A stretch of 64,000 bases of DNA, from positions 29,627,247 through 29,691,246 of the forward strand of contig NC_079488.1 of assembly GCF_020520425.1 (NCBI RefSeq). Reading direction: 5' to 3'. The number at the start of each line of letters is the position of its first letter. Within the stretch, counting starts at the first letter, position 1. Origin of the DNA: Spinacia oleracea (Eukaryota > Streptophyta > Magnoliopsida > Caryophyllales > Amaranthaceae). The notes below the pieces were generated by a model that ran no database searches, was not told the origin of the DNA, and saw only the letters and a list, made by a program, of their open reading frames with translations. Shown here piece by piece: positions 42,301-54,495 of this stretch. Both the position numbers and the translations under genes were made by a program.

Positions 42301-43400
42301 TAGACATGTCCAATGTCACCCCAACAAGGTTCTTACCATTTAATTTATGTGGAATATTAAGTTTCAACTAGATGATCTTACCAGAAGCTTCTAAAGTTCT
42401 CTAAGCATCGATCTATTCGAATGTCTAGGGACTAGACTCATTCGAGAATTAAATGGACAAAGATATTAGGTTGTTGACCATTGGTAAAGCTGAGCGTATT
42501 AAACTCAATGCTTTATGATCTCAAAACTACAGTGTATTTTGAATTCACAAGCACCAATTGGTTTGCCATTCGACTTTGATGTTCGAAAACAACCATAAAA
42601 GTCGCTATAAGAAACGTACATTTTAAATTGCTCACTTTCTCTCATTTCCGTGAATCGTTCTTAGATTCACTACCAATCGAGGAAATTTACTGTTACCTTT
42701 CTAAAAGGATTTATTGCAGTGCAAGATATTTAATTATAAACAATAATTAAAACATACATTGAAGCATGCAAAGTCTAAACATTTATCATGAATAATAACT
42801 TGAAAATGAAAGCAATCATGCAATTTAAACAAGTAATTAGCATTTTATTCGAATTATGTGTTCCGGCAGGTGTGAATAAAATGATTCCAAGACCCTAAAA
42901 CCATTGAAGAATTAAGCACAGTTTGTCGACTCAATTCTAAAACATTTTAGGTAAGCAAAAGCCTTTTGCTAATAGTCTAGAAACTATTCTTGGTTGATAG
43001 GTACGTCTAAGAACTTATTAGGTAAACCTATCGATTTTGCCACGACATAAAAGGACTCCTTACTTATATCGTTGAGTTTCACCAAAACTAACATGTACTC
43101 ACAATTATTTGTGTACCTTGCCCCTTTAGGACCAATAAGTAACACCTCGCTGAGCGAAAACTATTACTAGATTGATGTAAAGGATATCCAAGCAAGTGTA
43201 TATTTTGGCATGGCACCTTATAACTCAATTTTTAAGTTTGGAACATAAGGCTCTTACTATGTTGGTTAGATTTTAAGTGAACTAAAATCCTTAATCATGC
43301 AACATAATCAAGCTTTTGATCTCATGCATTTTAAGACATATTTAAAAGCAATAAATAACTTAAAACATGCATAAGATAAATGTGATCTAGTATGGCCCGA
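39306..43400 (-). pseudogene. Decayed copia gag-pol interior (element I)
   Basis: Minus-strand sequence aligns in pieces with the long copia frame at 49121-51761. Examples are 40960-41050 against 49567-49650, 42040-42080 against 50740-50800, and the RT block near 40370-40440. Stops, shifts and deletions are everywhere, so nothing is translatable. A 21-bp unit (CTAAAATACTTATTAGCTTCA) is tandemly repeated three times at 40083-40145. The bulk is also shared, inverted, with 56871-59884. Confidence 0.75.
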
Positions 43401-45580
43401 CTTCATCTTGAAGCTTTAACTTCAAAGTCCGTCTTGAGAATCTCCGTGGGAGGCACCATTTTCTTCAAATAGAATAAGCTATAATTAAAACTAATTACAA
43501 CTATTTGATGGTACGCAGACCATATTTGAATTGAAAAACAACTTTGGTACTTTAGACCAATTACATTCAAATAAATGGTACGCAGACCATATTTTCTATC
43601 CTATTTGGGCAATACTAGTCACTTCATAACCTGCAAAACAGTACATATACAATATATACCATTCACCCATTCATTATCATGAATGGCCCACATAGCTGGT
43701 TAGTAAAACACATTATGCATCACATAAACATTTGCAGCAATTAATCAAGGGCACCAATAATCTACAAATTATTCAGTCCTTATTAATTCTAATCAAGCTG
43801 TTTTAACCTTAAGGATTTGTAGACCTAATCAAGAGTTTATGACTAAAAGGGGCTCCCACTTAAACCAATAAATTCATATGCTTTACTAATTTTAAACATA
43901 AAAATGTATTTCTAGTCTAACCGGAAACATACAAATTTAATTAAAATTTAAAGCTCATATAAATTTATAATTGAATCCAAAAGTTTAATTTAATTTCAGT
44001 CGTATTTAAATTAATTCATGATTTTAATTTTAGTAAAATAATTAGAATAAATAAAATTTATTATAATTACAATATTCAAAATTAAAATGCAAGAAAATAA
44101 TTTAAATTATCAATTTTAAAATTAATTAAAATTACGTAAACTGAAAATTTCAAATTAAAAATTTCAAAACGATCTAATCGCAACGCAACAATCCCACGCA
44201 TCGCTGGCCATGTGCGCGCAGCCCATGCGCTGCCTCGCATCACTGCTGCTCACCATCGCAAGGCATCACGCATGGTGCTCGCTGCGCGCGCCAGCGCTCG
44301 ACGCACGAGCATGCTGCCGCAGCCCATCGCTGGGCGCAGCGCTCGTCGCACGTCGCAACACGCACCCGCACGCCATCGCTGGGCGCAGTGCTCGTCGCAC
44401 GCACAACAAGCACTCGCACGCCATCGCTGGGCGCAGCGCTCGTCGTACGCACAACAAGCACTCGCACGCCATCGCTGGGCGCAGCGCTCGTCGCACGCAC
44501 AACAGCGCTCGCTGCGCGCGAGCGATCGATGCTTGGCGCAGCACTCGTGGCACGCGAGCTTACGCTCGCTGCGCACGAGTCTCCGCACGCTTGCGCGAGG
44601 CGGTGCGCGCTGTGGCGCAGCTCGCTTGCTGCCCACACGCGACTGCTCGTGCCTTGCGCTCGCCCTCGCCCATTCGCCCATTGCACACAACCCACGACAC
44701 AAGGCAGGGCTGCTGCCTTGTGCTCGTGCACCATGGCCTTGCTCATTGCATTCGTACCGCTTGGGCGACGAGCTCCCTTGCTCGTCGTCACATGCCCGCA
44801 CTATACAACACCCCTTAAGGGTAACACGTAGCGTCCATTGCTTTGTGCGTGCAAGTTATATGAGTGAATCGCATAAAAAATTTAAAATTTATATTCAAAA
44901 TTACTGACAAATTAATAAATAATATTAATTTCATAATTTCAGGGCGAAAAATCGAAAATTTATTATTCAATTGATTTCCGATTAACATGGATTCAAGTCT
45001 AGGTCATAAAAATTTAAAATTTAACATAAATTTACAATTTTTATGGTGGTTTTTAATCATAGGTATCTAATTAAATTATAACTAATTATGAAAATCAAAT
45101 TAATTCTAAATTATTCCAATTTACAACAAATTAATCATAATTACAAATTAGATTGCATAATTAACAAGGCTAGGCATTCAAACTTGTTAAACATATACAG
45201 TAGGTCAATCAAAAATTCAAGATTTATCAACAAGAATCGCAAATATTTAATTTAACATCTTAAATTTACGAAATTTTGCATTCGAAAAACTAAAACCTCC
45301 AAAAAATCATAGTTAGGCTTCGAATTTGAGAATTCTAGGTTCGGCCGAAAAATACTGATTTTGTCAAAATTTTAGAATGTCTTTTACATACGGAATTGAC
45401 ACAAAAATCACTCGATTTGGATGAGTAACGAAGAAACTGCCGAAAAACTGCGTACGTATAATTAAATAAACGCAATTTGCAATTAATTAACAATTATGAA
45501 AATTAATCACCCCTTTTAATTCTTGCAAATTTGTAATATTTAACCATGTTCATGCAATTTAGATTATGAAAATAATAAGA
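43401..45580 (-). other. Leader of copia element I with GC-rich minisatellite
   Basis: Untranslated stretch between primer site and gag, homologous to 52370-54480. Most is AT-rich, but 44200-44825 is a sharply bounded GC-rich island. In it a 51-bp unit (GCCATCGCTGGGCGCAGCGC...) is repeated about four times. Long open frames exist here on both strands because the repeat length is a multiple of three. I do not consider them genes. Confidence 0.8.
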
Positions 45581-45595
45581 GGCTCGTGATACCAC
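45581..45595 (-). other. Primer-binding site of copia element I
   Basis: On the minus strand GTGGTATCACGAGCC follows the LTR end. It is an initiator tRNA-Met type site with one extra base. The same sequence is at 54481-54495. Confidence 0.75.
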
Positions 45596-46972
45596 TGTTA
45601 GGTTATGATACATATGACAATTCATAAATCATGCGGAAAAAACCATAAAGCCAGGAAAGCATATTATTTACACATAATCATTTAGCATAGTTTAGATGCA
45701 TACTCTTTGTTGCGTGCCTTCCCTAGCTGCGCCCGAACCGAACAAGAACAATCCTTTAGGACTCCAAGTGTTGTCCCTCCGTAGATAGTCCACAGCACGT
45801 CCGGATCTGCCTTAAGCTTGACCAACTAGGATCGCCCTTAAGGTACTTAGAATTTTCGGCACTTATAGGCAATTGTGTGACTGAATTTTTGCTCTCAAAA
45901 ATCACTTTGAATACTTGAATACTCGATGTAAATATGTGACCCTAGGCATCTATTAATTATGTTATGGAAAAGGATTTGGAATCCTATTAGGATACTAATT
46001 TATTTAATTATAATCCTACTAGGACTCTAATTAAATAAACTAAATCTTTTAGGATTAGATTTAATCATATGACAAATCCCGGTAGCCTTAGGATTCGAGT
46101 AACACACTTCGAGTGATACGCTAGCACCGCACGCAGGCCTTGCGGCCCACGCACAGCGCCAGCCCACTCGTCGCAGCCCCGCGCGCGCGCCAAGGCCATT
46201 GCTGGGCCTGGCCTTGCGCTGGACCGGGCGTGGCTTGGCAGCGTGTTTTTGGGCGCTTGGGCTTGCTGAGCGTAGGCCTGGCTTCGTGCTGGGCCTTCGT
46301 CTAGCAAGTCTCGTCCGATGCTAATTCGTACGACGCGCTTCCGATTAAATTCCTGATTCCTGAATTTATTTCCGATACGAACAATATTTAATATTTCCGA
46401 TTCCGGAATTAAATTCCGTTTCGAACAAATATTTAATATTTCCGTTTCCGGAATTATTTTCCGATTCCGATAATATTTCCGATTCTGACAATATTTCCGT
46501 TTCCGGCAATATTTCCGATTCCGGCAATATTTCCATTTCCGATAATATTTTCCGATACGTACCATGTTTCCGTTTGCGGCAACATCTACGACTTGGATAA
46601 TATTTATATTTCCGATACGATCCATATTTCCGTTTCCGGCAATATCATCGTTTCCGGAGTATTCATTTCTTGCCTGTGACGATCTCAGCTCCCACTGAAA
46701 CCAAGATCCGTCGATTCCGAATATCCATAGATGGAGTATTTAATACCATTAAATACTTGATCCGTTTACGTACTATTTGTGTGACCCTACGGGTTCAGTC
46801 AAGAGTAAGCTGTGGATTAATATCATTAATTCCACTTGAACTGAAGCGGCCTCTAGCTAGGCATTCAGCTCACTTGATCTCACTGAATTATTAACTTGTT
46901 AATTAATACTGAACCGCATTTATTAGACTTAACATTGAATGCATACTTGGACCAAGGGCATTATTTCCTTCA
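45596..46972 (-). repeat. 5' LTR of copia element I
   Basis: 1377 bp on the minus strand, from TGAAGGAAATAATGCC (46972) to CATAACCTAACA (45596). It contains a GC-rich stretch (46120-46310) and an array of 15-18 bp microrepeats built on TTTCCG(A/T)TTCCGG (46330-46640). Close relatives are 54496-55839, 55840-56870 and, inverted, 38655-39305. Confidence 0.9.
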
Positions 46973-47139
46973 CAAAAAATATATATGAGAGTGATTAGCA
47001 CTACATTAGAAAATATCATGCCTTGATATTTATCAGAAGGAAACAATTTTTAAATAGATTTTTGTGAAAATGTAAAAGAAATGGAATCAAAACTAATTAC
47101 CTTGATCTCCAGTGTATTCATTCAATCCCTTGTGGGAAG

Positions 47140-47230
47140 AGCAAGTTCATGATGTTGAGCCGCTTGGTCATCTCCATAGCTGGCAGGCCTGGAACAGAGG
47201 CAATCCCTCTGGCCATTGACAAGTGACATG
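47140..47230 (-). pseudogene. Exon-like fragment, unidentified
   Basis: A minus-strand open stretch includes ARGIASVPGLPAMEMTKRLN and then IMNLLFPQGIE and a stop. The protein-like composition stands out in AT-rich surroundings. I do not recognise the source. Confidence 0.3.
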
Positions 47231-48227
47231 TCATAAATTGGAACTGAATAGAACATGACTCGAAACAAACTGCGAGGCTACTTGCAGATTGAACCTACAA
47301 CTATGATTGCAGAGAACAATATCAGATGAAATAAGGAAATGCGAGAATGAGGTTGCTTTTTGTCTGGGGAGTTTAAGAATCAAACCATGTTATGATATCT
47401 GGAGCATATAGATGATTTTTCAAATCAGTTAAAAGGCTTGAGGACAGACCAAAAATTTCCCCAACGCTGTACGTACCGCGTCGAGCTCATGTCGTCGAGA
47501 ATTAGCGTGTTTTGTTGTAGTGAACACATGAAATCCTCAGATAAAACCCTAAAGATGGAAAAAAATAAATCTGAAAGAAGCTAGTAATAATAATTGAATA
47601 AATCGGTACACATACTGAAAAACTGAAACAAAAATATTCTTCTCATATCTGCAAATTCAGTAACATCGTACAGAGAATATTAAACAATTGTTAAGCCCAG
47701 GCAGCTTAATGAACTCAATTACTGTAGAATATGACCGTAATTTCGCTATTGGGAATCATGTGGTGCTAAGGGCCATAAAATTTAAGCCAAATATGGTCAA
47801 ACTATGAAATTCATTTCATTAAACCAATAAATGAACCCATATTCATTGACAAAATACAAGGAGACAGAAAAATTGCCTTCCACTAAAGCTTCACTTCAAT
47901 CTCACTTGAGTCTCAAGACAACAAATTGCTGTAAATAATGCCCATATGTTACTGTTTTTGGACACCCAAAGAAGATTCAATTCAAGCTTAACAGACCATA
48001 AAGCATCATCCAATCAAATTAAAAGAAGACAATTTGAACATCCCAAATATCTGATTTAACATAAATATAAAAACCAAATTTGCTGAAAACTAGTTCATAT
48101 CATTTAATGGAATGAATTAAGAACAACAAAAGCAAATCCCAGATATAGATCAAAAAGAATATAAATGTTCCTCCTAACACAAATATATAACCAAAATTGT
48201 AATATCTAAAAATAAAGAACACTTAGG

Positions 48228-48447
48228 CAGTGATCGAGAAGCACAACCCCACCGTTCTCCGGCCTTGATCTTCTCTTCAGCAATTTTAGAAATAAAATTA
48301 CCCTAAATAACAACAAGATGAGAATTAGGCAGAACATCCTTACCAAGAACCTTAAAAAAAACCGAACTGAGTGACATCAATGACTGAAGCCTTCTCTTGT
48401 TTGTTGGCCTTCTCCTTGATATCATCAGGAACCATTGACCAGATAAA
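48228..48447 (-). pseudogene. Ribosomal protein L27a (uL15) C-terminal fragment
   Basis: Minus-strand reading shows FIWSMVPDDIKEKANK and VIDVTQFG, then KVLGKDVLPNS. Further on, after in-frame breaks, come ISKIAEEKIKAG and a GGVVLL-like end. This matches the C-terminal third of cytosolic 60S protein L27a. The breaks and missing N terminus show a dead fragment, probably captured by the CACTA element around it. Confidence 0.75.
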
Positions 48448-49120
48448 CTATATATACACAAATCTGAATTAAACTCGAATATTTCATAATAAATTTCATT
48501 ACCTCAACCAAACACGGTTAACGATTTCCTAAGCTACCTTCCAAATCTTCAATCTAGTAACAAAAATAGTTATAAAAAAACCAATAAATTACCCAAATAA
48601 AAAACGAAACCAATCTTGCCAAATAATGAATTAAAATCCCTAGAATTGAACAATAGATCTACGAAGAGGAAGGATTAAAAACGAAGATATAAAACATAAT
48701 TTGATATCGCAAATTAACAGCGGAATACACAAAATTACAAGTTACATCAGCAAGATAAGCTTCAAACGTAGGGAAAACGCGAATAGGAACCAAAGAGCCC
48801 TCGATCTGTGGTTGAAATTAGTTGATGGATCTGTGATTTTTCGAGAATACAAATTGATGAGAGAGAAGTTGATTAGTGGGAGGCTAGGGTTCAGTTAACA
48901 CGGGGTGGGAGTGGGTGTTTTTCCCCCAAAATTTTTGAAGCGGAGTACTATTAGTCTACCACGTGCCTAGCATGTGCCAAGTACTCGACGCCTTTCTGTG
49001 TCCACTTTTAGAGAAGACGACAAACCGCGTCGATAAAATACGCGGACCCAAATTTTCACCAACGCTGTACCTTCGGCGTCGAGCAGATATCGTCGAGAAT
49101 TAGCGGGATTTGTAGTAGTG

Positions 49121-51761
49121 AGGTTTCATCATAATCCACACCGTGGACTTGCCTGTAACCTTTTGCAACCAATCTAGCTTTGAAAACTTCAAGTTTCCCA
49201 TCCTTGCCCTTTTTCAGTTTGAAAACCCATTTGCTTCCAATGGCTTGGTAGCCATCTGGCAAATCGACCAAATCCCATACTTGGTTTTCAGACATGGAGT
49301 CTAATTCAAATAGCATGGCTTCTTGCCATTGCTTGGAGCTAGGGCTCGTCATAGCTTGTTTGTAAGTCGCAGGTTCATCACTTTCAAGTAATAGAACGTC
49401 ATAGCTCTCGTTCGTTAAAATACCTAAGTACCTTTCCGGTTGAGATCTATATCTTTGCAATCTACGCGGGGTAACATTTCTAGATTGACCATGATTCTCA
49501 CCAGATTCTTCTAAAGATCTCTGAGTTTCATCCTGAATGTCATCTTGAGCATTCTCTAGAGTTTGTTGTTCGACTCGAATTCCTTCGAGGTCTACTTTTC
49601 TCCCACTTGTCATTTTGGAAATGTGATTCTTCTCCAAAAAGACACCATCTCGAGCAACAAATACCTTGTTCTCAGATGTATTGTAGAAGTAATACCCCTT
49701 TGTTTCCTTTGGATAGCCCACAAGGATACATTTGTCAGATTTCGGATGAAGTTTGTCTGAAATTAATCGTTTGACGTATACTTCACATCCCCATATCTTA
49801 AGAAAATACACATTTGGAGGCTTTCCAAACCATAACTCATATGGAGTCCTTTCGATAGCTTTAGACGGAGCTCTATTTATAGTGAGTGCAGCTGTATTTA
49901 GTGCATGTCCCCAAAATTCTATTGGAAGTTCGGCCTGACCCATCATTGAACTGACCATGTCTAGCAAGGTTCTGTTCCTCCGTTCCGACACAACATTACA
50001 TTGTGGTGTTATAGGAGGAGTCAATTCTGACAGAATTCCACATTCTTTCAGATGGTCATCAAATTCATAGCTCAGATATTCACCGCCTCTATCAGACCGC
50101 AGTGCCTTAATCTTCTTGCCTAATTGATTCTCCACTTCACTCTGAAATTCCTTGAATTTGTCAAAGGATTCAGACTTATGCTTCATTAGGTAGACATAAC
50201 CATATCTACTGAAGTCATCAGTGAAAGTGATAAAGTAGCTGAAACCAGCTCTAGCATTTGTACTCATTGGTCCACATACATCTGTATGGATTAAACCCAA
50301 TAGTTCAGTTTCTCTTTCTCCAACTTTAGAGAAAGGTTGCTTTGTCATTTTGCCAAGTAAACATGATTCGCATTTACCATAATCCTCTAAGTCAAATGGT
50401 TCTAGAATTCCTTCCTTTTGAAGTCTTTCTAAGCGTTTCAAGTTTATATGGCCTAATCGACAATGCCACAGATAGGTGAGATCTGAATCATCCTTTTTGG
50501 CCTTTTTGGTATTTATGTTATAAACTTGTTTGTCGTGATCTAATAAATAAATTCCATTGACTAATCTAGCAGATCCATAAAACATCTTTTTAAAATAAAA
50601 CGAACAACTATTGTCTTTTATTAAAAAGGAAAATCCCTTAGCATCTAAGCAAGAAACTGAAATGATGTTTTTAGTAAGACTTGGAACATGGAAACATTCT
50701 TCCAGTTCAAAAACTAGCCCAGAGGGCAACGACAAATAATAAGTTCCTACAGCTAATGCAGCAATCCGTGCTCCATTTCCCACTCGTAGGTCGACTTCAC
50801 CCTTGCTTAACTTTCTACTTCTTCTTAGTCCCTGTGGATTGGAACATAAGTGTGAGCCACAACCTGTATCTAATACCCAAGAAGTTGAATTAGCAAGTAT
50901 ACAGTCTATAACGAAAATACCTGAAGATGGAACGACTGTTCCGTTCTTCTGATCTTCCTTTAGCTTCAAGCAATCTCTCTTCCAATGCCCCTTCTTCTTG
51001 CAGTAGAAGCATTCAGATTCAGAAGTGGGTTGACTGACCTTCCTCTTTTCAGACTTGGCGCCAGTTTGCTTAGTTGGGCTGGCCTTGTTGCCACCTTTCT
51101 TAGCATTCCTCTTCTTTCCAGATTTCTTGAACTTGCCCCCACGCACCATAAGCACATCTTGCTTATCACTTTTGAGCGTCTTTTCAGCGGTCTTTAGCAT
51201 ACCGTGAAGCTCAGTGAGCGTTTTGTCCAGACTATTCATACTGTAGTTCAGTTTGAACTGATCATACCCGTTATGAAGAGAATGGAGGATGGTGTCTACA
51301 GCCATTTCCTGAGAGAATTGCTGATCCAGCCGACTCATATTCTCAAAGAGTCCAATAATTTTGAGAACATGTGGACTTACGGGCTCGCCTTTCTTAAGCT
51401 TGGTCTCAAGAATTTGCCTATGAGTCTCGAATCTTTCGACTCGAGCCAGATCTTGGAACATGTTCTTTAACTCACTGATGATCGTGAAAGCATCTGAGTT
51501 GATGAACATTTTCTGCAGATCTGCACTCATGGTGGCGAGCATTAGACATTTCACATCCTTGTTGGCATCAATCCAACGATTGAGGGCTGCCTGAGTGACC
51601 CCGTCGCCTGCGGCTTCGGGCATCACCTCTTCCAGGACATACTCCTTTTCTTCCTGCATAAGAACTATTTGCAAGTGCCTTTGCCAGTCAAGGAAGTTTT
51701 TCCTGCTCAACTTCTCCTTTTCGAGAATTGATCGAATGTTGAATGAATTGTTGTTTGCCAT
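49121..51761 (-). CDS. Copia element II gag-pol, open but truncated in RT
   Basis: Start ATG is at 51761 (MANNNSFNIRSILEKEKLSR); the frame is open further upstream, but that part lies in leader sequence. About 880 codons are homologous, and the frame runs on into CACTA sequence to a stop at 49056. Domains: gag about 70-200; lysine-rich linker; zinc knuckle CFYCKKKGHWKRDC 251-264; protease LDTGCGSH about 297-304; integrase zinc finger (HCRLGHINLKRL...CESC) and DDE core (HTDVCGP, RSDRGGEY, SERRNRTLLD). RT begins (KARLVAKGYRQVHGVDYDET) and is then cut by the CACTA end at 49120. Without most of RT and RNase H it cannot act alone. Confidence 0.9.
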
Positions 51762-51854
51762 TGTTAAAACTACAATTGAAAAGAATAAACAAATAAATAA
51801 CCATTCACAGTTTCTCTTAATAAACTTAAATTCTAGCATACATGCATAATTCAA

Positions 51855-54480
51855 TGTTCATTAAGAATTTTATTCAAGTTATGTGTTCCGGCAGGTGTGA
51901 ACAAAGTGATTCCAAGATCCTAAAATCCATTGAAGAATTAAGCACAGTTTGTCGACTCAATCCTAAAACATCTTAGGTAAGCAAAAACCTTTTCCTAATA
52001 GTCTAGAAACTATTCTTGGTTGATAGGCACGTCTAAGAACTTATTAGGTAAACCTATCGATTTTGCCACGACATAAAAGGACTCCTTACTTATATCGTTG
52101 AGTTTTACCAAAACTAACATGTACTCACAATTATTTGTGTACCTTGCCCCTTTAGGACCAATAAGCAACACCTCGCTGAGCGAAAACTATTACTAGATTG
52201 ATGTAAAGGATATCCAAGCAAGTGTATATTTTGGCATGACACCTTTTAACTCAATTTTTAAGTTTGGAACTTAAGGCTCTTACTATGTTGGTTAGATTTT
52301 AAGTGAACTAAAATCCTTAATCATGCAACATAATCAAGCTTTGATCTCATGCATTTTAAGACATATTTAAAAGCAATAAATAACTTAAAACATGCATAAG
52401 ATAAATGTGATCTAGTATGGCCCGACTTCATCTTGAAGCTTCAACTTCAAAGTCCGTCTTGAAAATCTCCGTGGGAGGCACCATTTTCTTCAAATAGGAT
52501 AAGTTATAATTAAACCTAATTACAACTATTTGATGGTACGCAGACCATATTTGAATTGAAAAACAATTTTGGTACTTTAGACTAATTACATTCAAATTAA
52601 TGGTACGCAGACCATATTTTCTATCCTATTTGGGCCATACTAGTCACTTCATAACATGCAAAACAGTACATATACAATATATACCATTCACCCATTCATT
52701 AACATGAATGGCCCACATAGCTGGTTAGTAAAACACATTATGCATCACATAAACATTTGCAGTAATTAATCAAGGGCACCAATAATCTACAAATTATCCA
52801 GTCCTTATTAATTCTAATCAAGTTGTTTTAACCTTAAGGATTTGTAGACCTAATCAAGAGTTTATGACTAAAAAGGGATCCCACTTAAACCAATAAATTC
52901 ATATGCTTTACTAATTTTAAACATAAAAATGTATTTCTAGTCTAACCGGAAACATACAAATTTAATTAAAATTTAAAGCTCATATTTATAATTGAATCCA
53001 AAAATTCAATTTAATTTCAGTCGTATTTAAATTAATTCATGATTTTAATTTTAGTAAAATAATTAGAATAAATTTTTTTTATTATAATTACAATATTCAA
53101 AATTAAAATCCAAGAAAATAATTTAAATTATAAATTTTAAAATTAATTAAAATTACGTAAACTGAAAATTTCAAATTAAAATCTCGAAACGATCTAATCG
53201 CTACGCAACAACCCCACGCAACGCACGCCCATGGGCCACACGCACACAGCCATCGCTGGCCATGTGCGCGCAGCCCATGCGCTGCGTCGCATCGCTGCTG
53301 CTCCCCATCGCAAGGCGCGCGCCAGCGCTCGTCGCAACAAGCACGCTGCTGACCATCGCTGGGCGCAGAGCTCGTCGCACGTCGCAACAAGCACGCTGCT
53401 CGCCATCGCTGGGCGCATCGCTCGTCGCACGTCACAACAAGCACGCTGCACGCCATCTCTGGGCGCAGCGCTTGTCGCACGCACATTTGCGCTCGCTGCG
53501 CGCGAAGCTCCGCACGCTTGCGCGAGACAGTGCGCGCTGTGGCGCAGCTCGCTTGCTGCCCACACGCGACTGCTCGTGCCTTGCTCTCGCCCTTGCCCAT
53601 GCGCCCATTGCACACAGCTCACGACACAAGGCGGGGCTGCTGCCTTGTGCTCGTGCACCATGCCCTTGCTCGCTGCATTCGTTCCGCATGGGCGACGAGC
53701 TCCCTTGCTCGTCGTCGCATGCCCGCACTATACAACACCCCTTAAGGGTAACACGTAGCGTCCATTGCTTTGTGCATGCAAGTTATATGAGCGAATCGCA
53801 TAAAAATTAAAATTTTATATTCAAAATTAATGAAAAATTAATAAATAATATTAATTTCATAATTTGAGGGCGAAAAATCGAAAATTTATTAATTTATTGA
53901 TTTCCGATTATCATGGATTCAAGTCTAGGTCATAAAAATTTAAAATTTAACATAAATTTACAATTTTTATGGTGGTTTTTAATCATAGGTATCTAATTAA
54001 ATTATAACTAATTATGAAAATCAAATTAATTCTAACTTATTCCAATTTTTAACAAATTAATCATAATTACAAATTAGATTGCATAATTAACAAGGCTAGG
54101 CATTCAAACTTGTTAAACATATGCAGTAGGTCAATCAAAAATTCAAGATTTATCAACAAGAATCGCAAATATTTAATTTAACATCTTAAATTTACGAAGT
54201 TTTGCATTCGAAAAACTAAAACCTCCAAAAAGTCATAGTTAGGCTTCGAATTTGAGAATTCTGGGAAAATTTTAGAATGCCTTTTACATGCGGAATTGAC
54301 ACAAAAATCACTCGATTTGGATGAGTAACGAAGAAACTGCCGAAAAACTGCGTACGTATAATTAAATAAACGCAATTTGCAATTAATTAACAATTACGAA
54401 AATTAATCACCCTTTTTAATTCTTGCAAATTTGTAATATTTAACCATGTTCATGCAATTTAGATTATGAAAATAATAAGA
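51855..54480 (-). other. Leader of copia element II with GC-rich minisatellite
   Basis: Homologous to the leader of element I. The GC-rich island is 53205-53765. Here the CATCGCTGGGCGCAG-containing unit repeats about four times with a period near 57 bp. No gene is accepted here. Confidence 0.8.
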
Positions 54481-54495
54481 GGCTCGTGATACCAC
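54481..54495 (-). other. Primer-binding site of copia element II
   Basis: GTGGTATCACGAGCC on the minus strand next to the LTR, identical to the site of element I. Confidence 0.75.

Larger units (their letters stand above)
46973..49120 (-). mobile_element. CACTA-derived segment with captured sequence
   Basis: Two CACTA-type right ends in the same orientation are present: 47460-47522 and 49058-49120. Both end ...GTAGTG (CACTACAACAAAAC and CACTACTACAAATCCC on the minus strand) and share a GTCGAGAATTAGCG subterminal block. No left end pairs with them here. Between and before them lie host-like sequences, including an RPL27a piece. The second end forms the exact joint with copia element II. Confidence 0.6.

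Noticed and set aside
44210-44907. Overlapping open frames of about 150-230 codons on both strands
   Set aside because: They lie in the GC-rich minisatellite of a retrotransposon leader. The unit length is a multiple of three and stops are rare at high GC. No domain is seen and both strands are equally open.
35758-47522. One CACTA element spanning from the left end at 35758 to the right end at 47522
   Set aside because: The two termini differ (CACTAGTACAAAAA against CACTACAACAAAAC) and the flanking 3-bp sequences (ATG and AAC) do not match.
53103-53810. Similar overlapping frames on both strands in the second leader
   Set aside because: Same repeat-driven effect as at 44210-44907.
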